DNA from: an uncultured Eubacteriales bacterium
GTDB taxonomy: Bacteria; Bacillota; Clostridia; Christensenellales; UBA1242
NCBI GenBank assembly: GCA_948514155.1
Contig: CAOQYA010000006.1
Location: 1-54,546, forward strand
Length of the DNA: 54,546 nt
Reading direction: 5' to 3'
A program made the position numbers and the translations under genes. Below are positions 1 to 7,100 of this stretch, piece after piece (position 1 is the first letter of the stretch; every line of letters begins with the position of its first letter). The notes below the pieces were generated by a model. That model made no database searches, was not told where the DNA came from, and saw only the letters and a list, made by a program, of their open reading frames with translations.

Positions 1-49
1 ACGAGATAGGAACCTGTGACTGGAGTTCAGACGTGTGCTCTTCCGATCT
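1..49 (+). other. Illumina indexed P7 adapter, assembly contamination
   Basis: Bases 1-7 (ACGAGAT) are the end of the P7 flow-cell primer. Bases 8-15 (AGGAACCT) sit where the 8-nt index belongs. Bases 16-49 match the TruSeq read-2 adapter exactly as I remember it (begins GTGACTGGAGTTCAG, ends GCTCTTCCGATCT). This is sequencing-library DNA left at the contig end and not part of the genome. Anything resting on the first ~50 bases should be ignored, and the junction at 50 onward should be treated with care. Confidence 0.97.
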
Positions 50-57
50 TAAAAAGA

Positions 58-98
58 TGCTCCCGTCAGGACTCGAACCCGAACGAGCAGTTCCGAAG
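58..98 (-). pseudogene. 3' half of a tRNA-Arg (anticodon loop to discriminator base)
   Basis: These 41 bases are identical to 3645-3685, the 3' part of the intact tRNA-Arg, in the same orientation. On the minus strand the copy starts at the first base of the anticodon loop (C32) and runs through the T-arm to the discriminator A. Identity stops there: the intact gene continues with CCA, this copy with TCT. The 5' half is absent; unrelated DNA follows from 99. It looks like one arm of an att-type duplication left by integration into a tRNA gene. Because it lies 9 bases from adapter sequence at a contig end, an assembly artefact is also possible. Confidence 0.8.
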
Positions 99-473
99 TT
101 GCATAAATACAATATCGTGAGTTCGTTTTTTCAGCCGTTTTTTACCATATTTTATCGAAGGCATAAGTGCTTAAAAGCCCATATATATCGGCAGTTTAGC
201 GGTTGCACCTTAACAAAAAGCATTATACAACATTTTGCAGAAAAAATATAGCATAATACGGCACTTTTGCAAAAATTTTGCATTTTTCTTGCAAAAATTC
301 GTCACAAGTCAAGCGGGCTTCACGCTTGGGCAAAGAAAAAGGAATAGAGGCAAAATCGTTCCACCACCTCTTTGGGTGTGAGGTGGCCACAAAGCCGTTG
401 TTTAGGGCTTTGTAGCGACCGAAATCACGATTTTGAGTCTATTCCTTATCCTGCTTGCTATAGATTTTGTTAT
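99..473. other. gene-free stretch with palindromes
   Basis: I see no credible gene here. The first part (99-300) is AT-rich with several TTTTGCA/GCAAAA words. A 13-base word, AAATTCGTCACAA, at 295-307 recurs at 1295-1307 on the other side of the next gene, exactly 1000 bases away. A short hairpin (CAAGCG/CGCTTG, about 310-329) is followed by the branched palindrome listed at 341-445. Confidence 0.6.
341..445. repeat. branched palindromic element (three-way junction fold)
   Basis: The outer arms 341-359 and 427-445 pair at 17 of 19 positions. Between them are two perfect hairpins: 364-370 with 380-386 (7 bp, CCACCTC/GAGGTGG) and 389-396 with 406-413 (8 bp, ACAAAGCC/GGCTTTGT). This gives a three-way junction of about 105 nt. 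It lies downstream of the 474-1205 gene, which reads leftward, so it could be the 3' end of that transcript, a small structured RNA, or a folded-DNA recombination or mobility site. I do not recognise the family. Confidence 0.7.
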
Positions 474-1205
474 TTATAGTTCCCTTGTAAAATCTTCTTC
501 AAGTTGATGTGGGTCGCGTGCTTTGCATTGTCTTAATTCTGAATTGATATTATAAGAATACAGGTGCTTGTTTTCATTTTTCCTTTGTTGAGATTGCATT
601 CCTCCACTGGCAGACCTTTGCTCTGAAGCAGTAATTTTATAATAACGAGCATCTTCATGTTTAAAGTCTCTTACTGAAATTCCACAATAACTTTCGCTTT
701 CATAATTGAAATCTTTATGAGATATCAATGTCCAGTTTTCGCGTTGATATTCAAAGCCTGTATCAAAACATCTATATACCTGCTTTAAGGTCATATTTTT
801 TGGCAGAACGATCTCAACTTCAGAATTGTCGTCAAAACAACCCCAGTCAAGCATAATTGCGTAATCGGCTGGTGCTATAATTTTAAGTTTTTTTATTCCT
901 CTAAAACAATCTCTCGCAACCTTATAAGCACCTACAGCATATCTTTCTAATCTGCCTTCTATGCCGTATACCTCTCGCTTTTCATTTTTAATTTTGATTG
1001 CCTCAAGCATAGACGAATTGCTTATTTTATAATAATCCTTATCCTCTATTTTTATATTTGGCAAGATTATTTCATCTGGCATATTGTCACACATGAGATA
1101 AAATCTTTTAATACTATTATAATCAACTTCAAATGCATATAATGGATTTTTGTTCTCGTCAAAATAGACATATAAATCACCACACTTTTTTAATTCTAAA
1201 TTCAT
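474..1205 (-). CDS. hypothetical protein, possibly with degenerate LRR_5/BspA-like repeats
   Basis: A 243-residue protein without signal peptide or membrane segment. I do not recognise a family with confidence. Residues of about 90-150 have a faint BspA-like leucine-rich rhythm (CFRGIKKLKIIAP, then CFDDNSEVEIVLP), as in LRR_5 proteins where a Phe-containing turn precedes a short beta-strand. The C-terminal third is polar, rich in Gln, Glu and Ser, and probably disordered. An AAGGAGCATTTAA-like stretch precedes the ATG at 1205, giving a plausible ribosome site. It sits alone between palindromic, AT-rich intergenic DNA, which together with its low GC suggests acquired cargo of the tRNA-Arg island. 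Function unknown. Confidence 0.6.
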   Translation of the reverse strand: MNLELKKCGDLYVYFDENKNPLYAFEVDYNSIKRFYLMCDNMPDEIILPNIKIEDKDYYKISNSSMLEAIKIKNEKREVYGIEGRLERYAVGAYKVARDCFRGIKKLKIIAPADYAIMLDWGCFDDNSEVEIVLPKNMTLKQVYRCFDTGFEYQRENWTLISHKDFNYESESYCGISVRDFKHEDARYYKITASEQRSASGGMQSQQRKNENKHLYSYNINSELRQCKARDPHQLEEDFTREL

Positions 1206-1618
1206 TTAAATGCTCCTTGTTGATATAATATCATAATTCTTTAAATTATGCAATACTGTTTTTTGCATTAAGTAACATTGCAAAAATTTGCAACAAATTC
1301 GTCACAAATTCGTCACGCAGGATGTTTTTTCAGAAAAAATCGTTAAATTGGCTATTAAAAATCGAATCCCCACACTGAAAAATTTTACGACAAGGGGTTC
1401 GAGTGGGAGTTCGAGAGAGATAAAAAATATAGCGATTGTCAAAATCGCTACATGCCCCTAAAATAAAGGAATTTAAGGTGTGTCGACTAACAACGAAGTC
1501 TTTTTTTTTGATTTTTTTGTTTTGATTTTGCGACACAAGTTTTTTTGATTAAAAATCAAAAACAATCAAAAATTAAATCAAACTTTGATTTTGCGATGGA
1601 TTTTTGATTTTGCGAGAA
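1206..1618. other. gene-free AT-rich stretch with repeated 13-mers
   Basis: No convincing gene. It carries two tandem copies of AAATTCGTCAC (1295-1316) and a region with T-loop-like words (TTCGAATCC, GGGTTCGAGT; about 1360-1420) that does not form a full tRNA. On its right side are three copies of the 13-mer TTTGATTTTGCGA at 1521, 1584 and 1603. A 68-codon minus-strand frame at 1330-1536 has no ribosome site and is built from these repeats, so I do not call it. Confidence 0.5.
1521..1615. repeat. cluster of TTTGATTTTGCGA repeats at a cassette boundary
   Basis: Exact copies of TTTGATTTTGCGA occur at 1521-1533, 1584-1596 and 1603-1615, with a fourth at 2468-2480 next to the following gene and an inverted near-copy (TCGCGAAATCAAA) at 3421-3433. 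Mixed direct and inverted GATTTT/AAAATC words between them allow many hairpins. These clusters lie exactly at the edges of the two following genes. Confidence 0.75.
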
Positions 1619-2353
1619 TCAAACTAACAATATCCCTCCATTAACATTTAAATTTTCGCCATTTATATAACTTGCTTTTTCACTACATAAAAACATAACT
1701 GCATTTGCTGTATCTTCAACTTCACCTAATCTATTCAAAGGGTTTCTTTTTGCAGTTTCCACAATTTCTTCTTTTGTATATAATTTCTTTGTTAATGGTG
1801 TTAAAGTTAATGAAGGAGAAACAGTGTTAACTCTAATTTTGTATGGAGCCCATTCTAATGCCAAGTTTTTTGATAACATAACTATTCCAGCTTCACTTAT
1901 TGTATAAGGAATACATGTCGCCAAAGGTCTCTCTGCAAATCTTGATGCTATGTTTATTACAACAGCATTTTTAGATTTCTTTAATAAAGGGAAAGCACAC
2001 CTACAACAAATTATTTTCCCAATTAAATTAACATCTATTGTTTCTCGTATTTGTTCGACAGTTAATTTATCGATAAAGTTCTCATTGCTAATGCCAGCAC
2101 AATTAATTAAGAAGTCTAATTGTTTTATACTTTTAAATACTGTTTTTACTTGCTCTTCGTTTGTGATATCAACTTTGAAAGGATAAAAAATATTTCCAAA
2201 ATTTGCAAAATCTTTTTTTGCTTTTTCTGCTTTTTTATCATCACTTTTATAAAATGCAATAACCTTTGCACCATTTTCTAAAAACTGTTTTGATATACCA
2301 TAACCTATACCACTCGTTCCGCCTGTTATCAATGCAACTTTATTTTTAAACAT
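1619..2353 (-). CDS. SDR-family oxidoreductase with altered catalytic motif
   Basis: Classical short-chain dehydrogenase of 244 residues. I place the start at 2353 (MFKNKVALITGG) because AAGGAG lies 6 bases upstream; a longer frame to 2395 has no such site. The cofactor motif TGGTSGIG follows the first strand, NCAG is present, and the Ser of NIAS is 13 residues before Tyr in PYTISE. The family needs YxxxK, but here it reads YxxxE: Lys is GAA instead of AAA, a single-base change. This should strongly impair classical dehydrogenase chemistry, so the protein may be inactive, or use the fold for binding. The C-terminus (NVNGGILLV) is complete. Low GC and flanking repeats mark it as acquired cargo. 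Substrate unknown. Confidence 0.88.
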   Translation of the reverse strand: MFKNKVALITGGTSGIGYGISKQFLENGAKVIAFYKSDDKKAEKAKKDFANFGNIFYPFKVDITNEEQVKTVFKSIKQLDFLINCAGISNENFIDKLTVEQIRETIDVNLIGKIICCRCAFPLLKKSKNAVVINIASRFAERPLATCIPYTISEAGIVMLSKNLALEWAPYKIRVNTVSPSLTLTPLTKKLYTKEEIVETAKRNPLNRLGEVEDTANAVMFLCSEKASYINGENLNVNGGILLV

Positions 2354-2467
2354 AACTTTCTCCTTACAAAAGTAATTATAGAACACATTTCCCAATTTTG
2401 TATTTAATTTTTTGATTTATTTTGATTATTTTTGATTTCCTTGGTGGTTATTTTTGATTTTTGAAAT

Positions 2468-2502
2468 TTTGATTTTGCGACAGGATTTTGATTTCGTGAA
2501 AA
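2468..2502. repeat. TTTGATTTTGCGA repeat and hairpin between two accessory genes
   Basis: The 13-mer of 1521-1615 recurs at 2468-2480 and is followed by a GATTTTGATTT-CGTG-AAAATCAAAA palindrome that runs up to the stop codon of the hydrolase gene. On the minus strand this lies immediately 3' of the hydrolase and 5' of the dehydrogenase. It might act as a weak terminator or as a cassette boundary. Confidence 0.65.
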
Positions 2503-3351
2503 TCAAAAATCTCGCTCTGTAAATTCTAATATTACCTTGCTTAATTCTTTTTCTTTGTTTCTGAATGTATGTCCACACTTCTCAATCACTTTAATTACAT
2601 TGCTTTTAGCACTGCTGTTTTTAGCAATTGTTTGCAGGTGAGATAGTGTGTTTCCAAAAGCGAATCCGTCATTTTGACCCATAACAAACAAGCCAGGTTG
2701 CTTGATTTTTTTCAGCTGATCCCAACTACCACTTTTGGCATAGATAGGCAAATTTTTTGAGTTTTTATTTTCCACAAAATCCAAAAATGCACGAGCAGTG
2801 AAAAGATTGTAGTCGTCAAACGGAATAGGCAATAGTTCATCAATTTTGTTTTCTTTTTTCAATTTCAGTGCAAGTGGCATAAGTTCATCTGCTGATTTCT
2901 GTTCGTGATCTTTGAAACAACCAGTATCTGTTGGAGAAATCAGAATATATTTTTCAATTTTTTCTTTTTGATTTTTTGAAAGATAATACACAACTTTATT
3001 TGTTCCATAGGAATGTCCGCCTAAAACGATGTGCTTAAAGCCAGTTGCTTTTGCCCAATCTACATAAGCTTGTAAATCTTCAATGCAATTATCAAAAAGC
3101 TCATACGTGCAGCCAATTGGCTCTCCATTTTTTGCAGAGTCCATTCTATGAAATGCACCGCTGTTGTGAGCATAGACAAAAGAAATTCTGTTTTTTTCTA
3201 ATTCTTCACCAACAACTTGCAGAAATTTATTTTCAAAAATATTTCCGCAGGTGCCATTTGTCACAATAACGCAAGCGTCTTTGTATTGCTCGCCATATAG
3301 GCAGCCAAAAAGCACATCTCCTCGCTTAGTCTCTACCTCAAATATTTTCAA
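2503..3351 (-). CDS. alpha/beta hydrolase
   Basis: A soluble 282-residue alpha/beta-hydrolase. The nucleophile elbow is GHSYG (Ser about residue 114). A likely acid is the Asp of MGQNDGF, and the catalytic His is in KCGHTFRNKE near the C-terminus. The arrangement recalls DUF1749-type hydrolases. Translation starts at a TTG (3349-3351) with GGAG about 8 bases upstream; the next in-frame ATG would remove the first beta-strands. Esterase or lipase-like activity on a small substrate is likely but the substrate cannot be read from sequence. It is the outermost gene of the AT-rich island near tRNA-Arg, bracketed by GATTTTGCGA-type repeats. Confidence 0.82.
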   Translation of the reverse strand: MKIFEVETKRGDVLFGCLYGEQYKDACVIVTNGTCGNIFENKFLQVVGEELEKNRISFVYAHNSGAFHRMDSAKNGEPIGCTYELFDNCIEDLQAYVDWAKATGFKHIVLGGHSYGTNKVVYYLSKNQKEKIEKYILISPTDTGCFKDHEQKSADELMPLALKLKKENKIDELLPIPFDDYNLFTARAFLDFVENKNSKNLPIYAKSGSWDQLKKIKQPGLFVMGQNDGFAFGNTLSHLQTIAKNSSAKSNVIKVIEKCGHTFRNKEKELSKVILEFTERDF

Positions 3352-3368
3352 GATATTTACTCCTTTAA

Positions 3369-3485
3369 CTTTTGATTTTTTGATTTATTTTGATTTTTTG
3401 GAATAATCAAAACCCGCTTGTCGCGAAATCAAAATTTGATTATTGATTTCTATTAAATTTTGAATATATAATCAAAAATCAAAAT
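3369..3485. repeat. AT-rich palindromic repeat cluster upstream of the hydrolase
   Basis: Repeated TTTTGATTTATTTTGATT words face inverted AATCAAAA words (around 3405-3413, 3425-3433, 3471-3481). TCGCGAAATCAAA at 3421-3433 is an inverted near-copy of the 13-mer at 1521-1615 and 2468. This is the right-hand boundary of the accessory genes. The remaining bases up to the tRNA (3486-3641) show no gene. Confidence 0.6.
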
Positions 3486-3641
3486 TCTACAATTACAGAA
3501 AAGACATTAACTTTTCAACTTTTTCAAAATTTCATGCTTGTCTTTCCCTTTCAACCTGTATCCAGTGTCAAACTCATTTACAAACCACTGCATACAGTGT
3601 GCCAAAGCCTCTTATAAAAAAGACTTTAGTTACAGTATATT

Positions 3642-3716
3642 TGGTGCTCCCGTCAGGACTCGAACCCGAACGAGCAGTTCCGAAGACTGCTGTGCTATCC
3701 ATTACACTACGAGAGC
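3642..3716 (-). tRNA. tRNA-Arg (anticodon TCG)
   Basis: Complete cloverleaf on the minus strand with encoded CCA (complement of 3642-3644). The acceptor stem GCTCTCG/CGGGAGC has one G-U pair and discriminator A. The anticodon stem GCAGT/ACTGC encloses the loop CTTCGGA, anticodon TCG, reading CGA. The T-arm is TCGGG-TTCGAGT-CCTGA. Its 3' half is duplicated at 58-98, and a related 5' half is found at 3932-3963, so this locus looks like an integration target that still contains one functional gene. Confidence 0.95.
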
Positions 3717-3750
3717 AAGATAATAATTTGTTTTTAAATTTTGCTATGCT

Positions 3751-3796
3751 ATTACAAGGAACGCGAACTTGCTTGCAAGGGTGAGCGTGACGAAGT
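3751..3796. repeat. 46-bp direct repeat, copy 1
   Basis: Identical to 3815-3860, 64 bases further. The unit begins ATTACAAGGAACGCGAACTT, contains the small palindrome CTTGC-TT-GCAAG, and ends GTGAGCGTGACGAAGT. It lies just upstream of tRNA-Arg in the tRNA's direction. Confidence 0.9.
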
Positions 3797-3814
3797 CTAA
3801 AAACGAGAATCGTT

Positions 3815-3860
3815 ATTACAAGGAACGCGAACTTGCTTGCAAGGGTGAGCGTGACGAAGT
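3815..3860. repeat. 46-bp direct repeat, copy 2
   Basis: Exact second copy of 3751-3796, separated from it by 18 bases. The pair may reflect slippage or tandem duplication during remodelling of the tRNA-Arg locus. Confidence 0.9.
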
Positions 3861-3931
3861 AAAATCGCAAGGAAAGTGCTAGTGGTGCTAGCAAATTGCG
3901 TAGCAATCGAATTTAAATTTTTAAATTCGCT

Positions 3932-3963
3932 TTCCGACGCGTTATCCATTACACTACGAGAGC
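3932..3963 (-). pseudogene. 5' half of a tRNA-Arg-like gene
   Basis: On the minus strand this reads GCTCTCGTAGTGTAATGGAT, identical to the first 20 bases of tRNA-Arg at 3716, then AACGCGTCGGAA, a different D-arm end and anticodon-stem 5' strand. After that the tRNA pattern is lost in AT-rich DNA. It is thus a tRNA cut at or near the anticodon loop, complementing the kind of break seen in the 3' half at 58-98. Confidence 0.75.
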
Positions 3964-4157
3964 ATGTCGATGTTTAGTATTTGATAAAGCAGATACAACA
4001 TTTATGCTTTTCTACAATAAAACAATTTACACTTTTTGTCAATCTAATTGGAGGGGAGGGTTTGCGATTTTTGGCAATTTCTATTGCATTCGGCGCCTGA
4101 AATGTGATATTATCATATCGTGTAATAAATTGTTCTTTTTAAAAGGAGAAAAGTTTT

Positions 4158-7100
4158 ATGGCAAAGGCAATTAAAAAGTCTTCACCACAAAAAAGAAAAA
4201 TTAAGGCTATTTTTATCACTATCGCGGCAACGCTGGCAGCGCTTTCAATTCTTATCGCGGTGCTTGTTGTCACTCAAAACAAACAAGGCGAATATTTTCA
4301 GAACCCTTATTCGGCCACAACAAAAGTGCAATATCACGCCGAATATTTAGGAACTGTTAAGAGAAATGTTCAAACAACTATGAGAGACGGCGGCCTTGCA
4401 ACTGGATATCCAAAATACGGCTACACTAAAAATTTGACGGAAGAAGAGCGCATTGCAGTTATCAATGAAAACTGGAATTTGTGCTCGATACACACAAGAA
4501 TTGGCTCTGACGGCTATCCTAAAAACACATATGACAGCATGGATGCTCAAGGCAGACTGCTTTTAAACGGTGAATATGTTAATCGCGTGCTTTACAAACA
4601 CACCGGCGCAGACGGGCTGTATTTTGGAAATGTTTCGGACGACGAGCCAGGCATAATTAAGCGCGTCACTCTTTCTCCAAGAGGATATAACAGTTACAGC
4701 GTCACCGGCGTGTATGCGCCAGCGGGAGAGGTGATTAAAATTCAAATTCCGGAAGAGGAAATGGAGGCGACCGGCGGCATAAGAGTGCATATCGGTCAAG
4801 CGCTTTACAATCAAAAGGCTAATAACATTTGGAAAGCACGCGGACTCAATCGCATGCCTGTTATTCTTAACACCATGGTGGTGAACAAAAACACCGCAAC
4901 CCTTGAAAACGGCGTCTACACCGCATATGTTGGCTCTTTCTTAGGCGGCCCGATTTACATTCACAACACAAACTCCACTGTGCATGTTACAATCTCGGGC
5001 GCAGTGCGCTACCCACACTTTATTCTCGGCTACACAACAGAAGAGGAATATGCACAGAACTTTGCCTCTTCCGCGCCGATGTTTGATTTGGAAGTGCGCG
5101 ACTTTGGCGTGCTTCACTCTGGGCCAAAAACTTACGCCCAAACTTTGACCTACGAACAAATTTATGATGCGGCCATTCTTTGGGAAAAGATTTCGCTGGT
5201 TTCAACAAAGCGTTCAAGTCAGGGAATTGTTTTCCTCTATGACCCATTTGTTGCGGCAGGTGCGGCAGTCGCTTTCCCAAGCCAGGGCTCTGTTAACTGC
5301 CCTGCCAGTTGGATGGGGAATTCGCTGAATGCCAAAACTTTTGTAACTTCGGGTGCGTGGGGAAACATGCACGAATACAATCACAACTTCCAAGGCTGGG
5401 GTCTGCCTGGCGGAGGTGAGGTGACCAACAACGCCCTCAACCTTGTGGAATACAGTTTGTTTACAAAAATCTCCAGTGCAAGAAGGCTGGGCTCGAATAA
5501 CGAGAGCATGAGCGGCTGGAATAGATACACCAGTCCAAGTTGGGCGGCAAATCAAGTGTGCCTAGGAAGAGAAAACGACCTTTCGATTTACGCAACTCTT
5601 CTTCATGCGTTTGGCCAAGATAACTTCATGAACACCGTTCATTCGGGCGGGGTTGACGGCTATTTCAATCGCTGGAGCGAACTTGTTCACTATGACATAT
5701 CCTTCTTCGCCAGCCTTGTTGGCAAGCCAATGAGCGATGCGGCAGTTGCGGCAATGCAAGAAAAGCACTATCCGATGTTTGTGCCTGTGGCGTCTGTTTA
5801 TCAGACGGGAAGAAGTTTTGTTGTGGACGGCGTGAAAAAATACTCTAAAACAGCCCAGCCTTATCAAATTCAATATGACGCCGATTACACCATTGATTTA
5901 ACAAGATACACCTTCACAAACGGCATCTATTCAAGCGGAAGCGTGGCACTGCCTAACGGCTTCAATTTCAGAGTTAAAAACTTGTCAAATCCTAAATATG
6001 GAAAAATTAAGCAGGTGGAAGAGGGAAAATATGTTTACACTCCGGACCCTAAACATCTTCGCTCCGGAGAAATGATTGCCACAATCGAAATTGTTAAAGA
6101 AGACGGCGCATTTAGTGTTTTGGATGTTGAACTTGTTCTTGAACTTGAGCAGTCGCACGAAATGAACAAAACAATGCTGCAAAGAACAACATATTTCTAC
6201 TCCGCAGACAGCATGTATGAAAATGCCTCCGATGCATTTGATGCAGCATTCGAAGGCTTCACAAATAAAATCGATGCTGATAATGTTAACCCGGTTCAAA
6301 ACTCTAACACCGATGTGTGGTATACCCTTGACGCTATGCCGGAAGACAACTCAATTGTGGAAGTGCGTGGAAAACTATATGCGGACGAAACTGCAAAATA
6401 TCGCATTGCCCTTCGTGGACGCTGGAACTGCGCGCTGTATATCTCTTTAGACGGCGGCAAAGAATATGAACTTCTGGGCGAATACAAAGGAAAAGAGGGC
6501 GTTGGAAATGGCACGGGCACCGGGTTCAATGCAGCTCCATTTAAAGACTATGAACTTCATGCGGGCGACTGGGTGTACTTTAAGGCGGTGCTTGTTAATG
6601 GCAAGGCCGGAAACAGGGCGGGCTTTATAGGTGTTGGAATGGGCAAGTTTGTGCCAGGAATGCCAATTTTCGACGAAAACGACAATCTTATCGGAGAGAC
6701 AGAAGAAACAGTTTCTGTGAGTTATGCTTCTGCCTATAGAAACAGTTATGAATTTCCTGACACCGAATTTGAAACCGACTATTTCTACACTCGGGAATAT
6801 AAATATTCATATTCCGATATCACAACTCACACAGCAGGACAAGAAATTATCAAAGATAACTGTGTTTTTGCAGAAGGCTGGGGGCACAAACTTGAGCATC
6901 TTGTAGACGGCGACGACCGAACCTACATGCACTCAAGTTACACCCCAACAACGACAAAGCCTGTCACCATTGAGGCCAAACTTGATTGCACCCTTATGGC
7001 AAACAGAATGATTTTTGACGGCTCACACAACAGCGAAGCGTCATATTTGCCTAAAGATTTTAAGGTTTGGCTTAGCATGGACGGAGAAAACTGGGAACTT

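Larger units (their letters stand above)
3717..4157. other. gene-free stretch between tRNA-Arg and the M60 protease
   Basis: Contains the 46-bp direct repeats (3751-3796 and 3815-3860), a tRNA-Arg 5' fragment (3932-3963) and, from about 4080, the promoter region of the next gene. The words TATTAT and TATCAT at about 4106-4115 are possible -10 elements; AAAAGGAG at about 4140-4147 is the ribosome site. A minus-strand frame of 110 codons at 3574-3906 is merely the tRNA and repeats read as protein. Confidence 0.6.

Noticed and set aside
33..251. 72-codon plus-strand frame at the contig start
   Set aside because: It begins in adapter sequence and translates a tRNA fragment; no ribosome site.
1330..1536. 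68-codon minus-strand frame with T-loop-like DNA words
   Set aside because: No ribosome site, built from repeats and poly-Lys; no full tRNA fold can be made from the T-loop-like words.
1521..3485. Integron attC sites
   Set aside because: No RYYYAAC/GTTRRRY core pair found and no integrase gene in the window; only a cassette-like pattern remains.
3574..3906. 110-codon minus-strand frame
   Set aside because: It is the translation of the intact tRNA-Arg and the 46-bp repeats.
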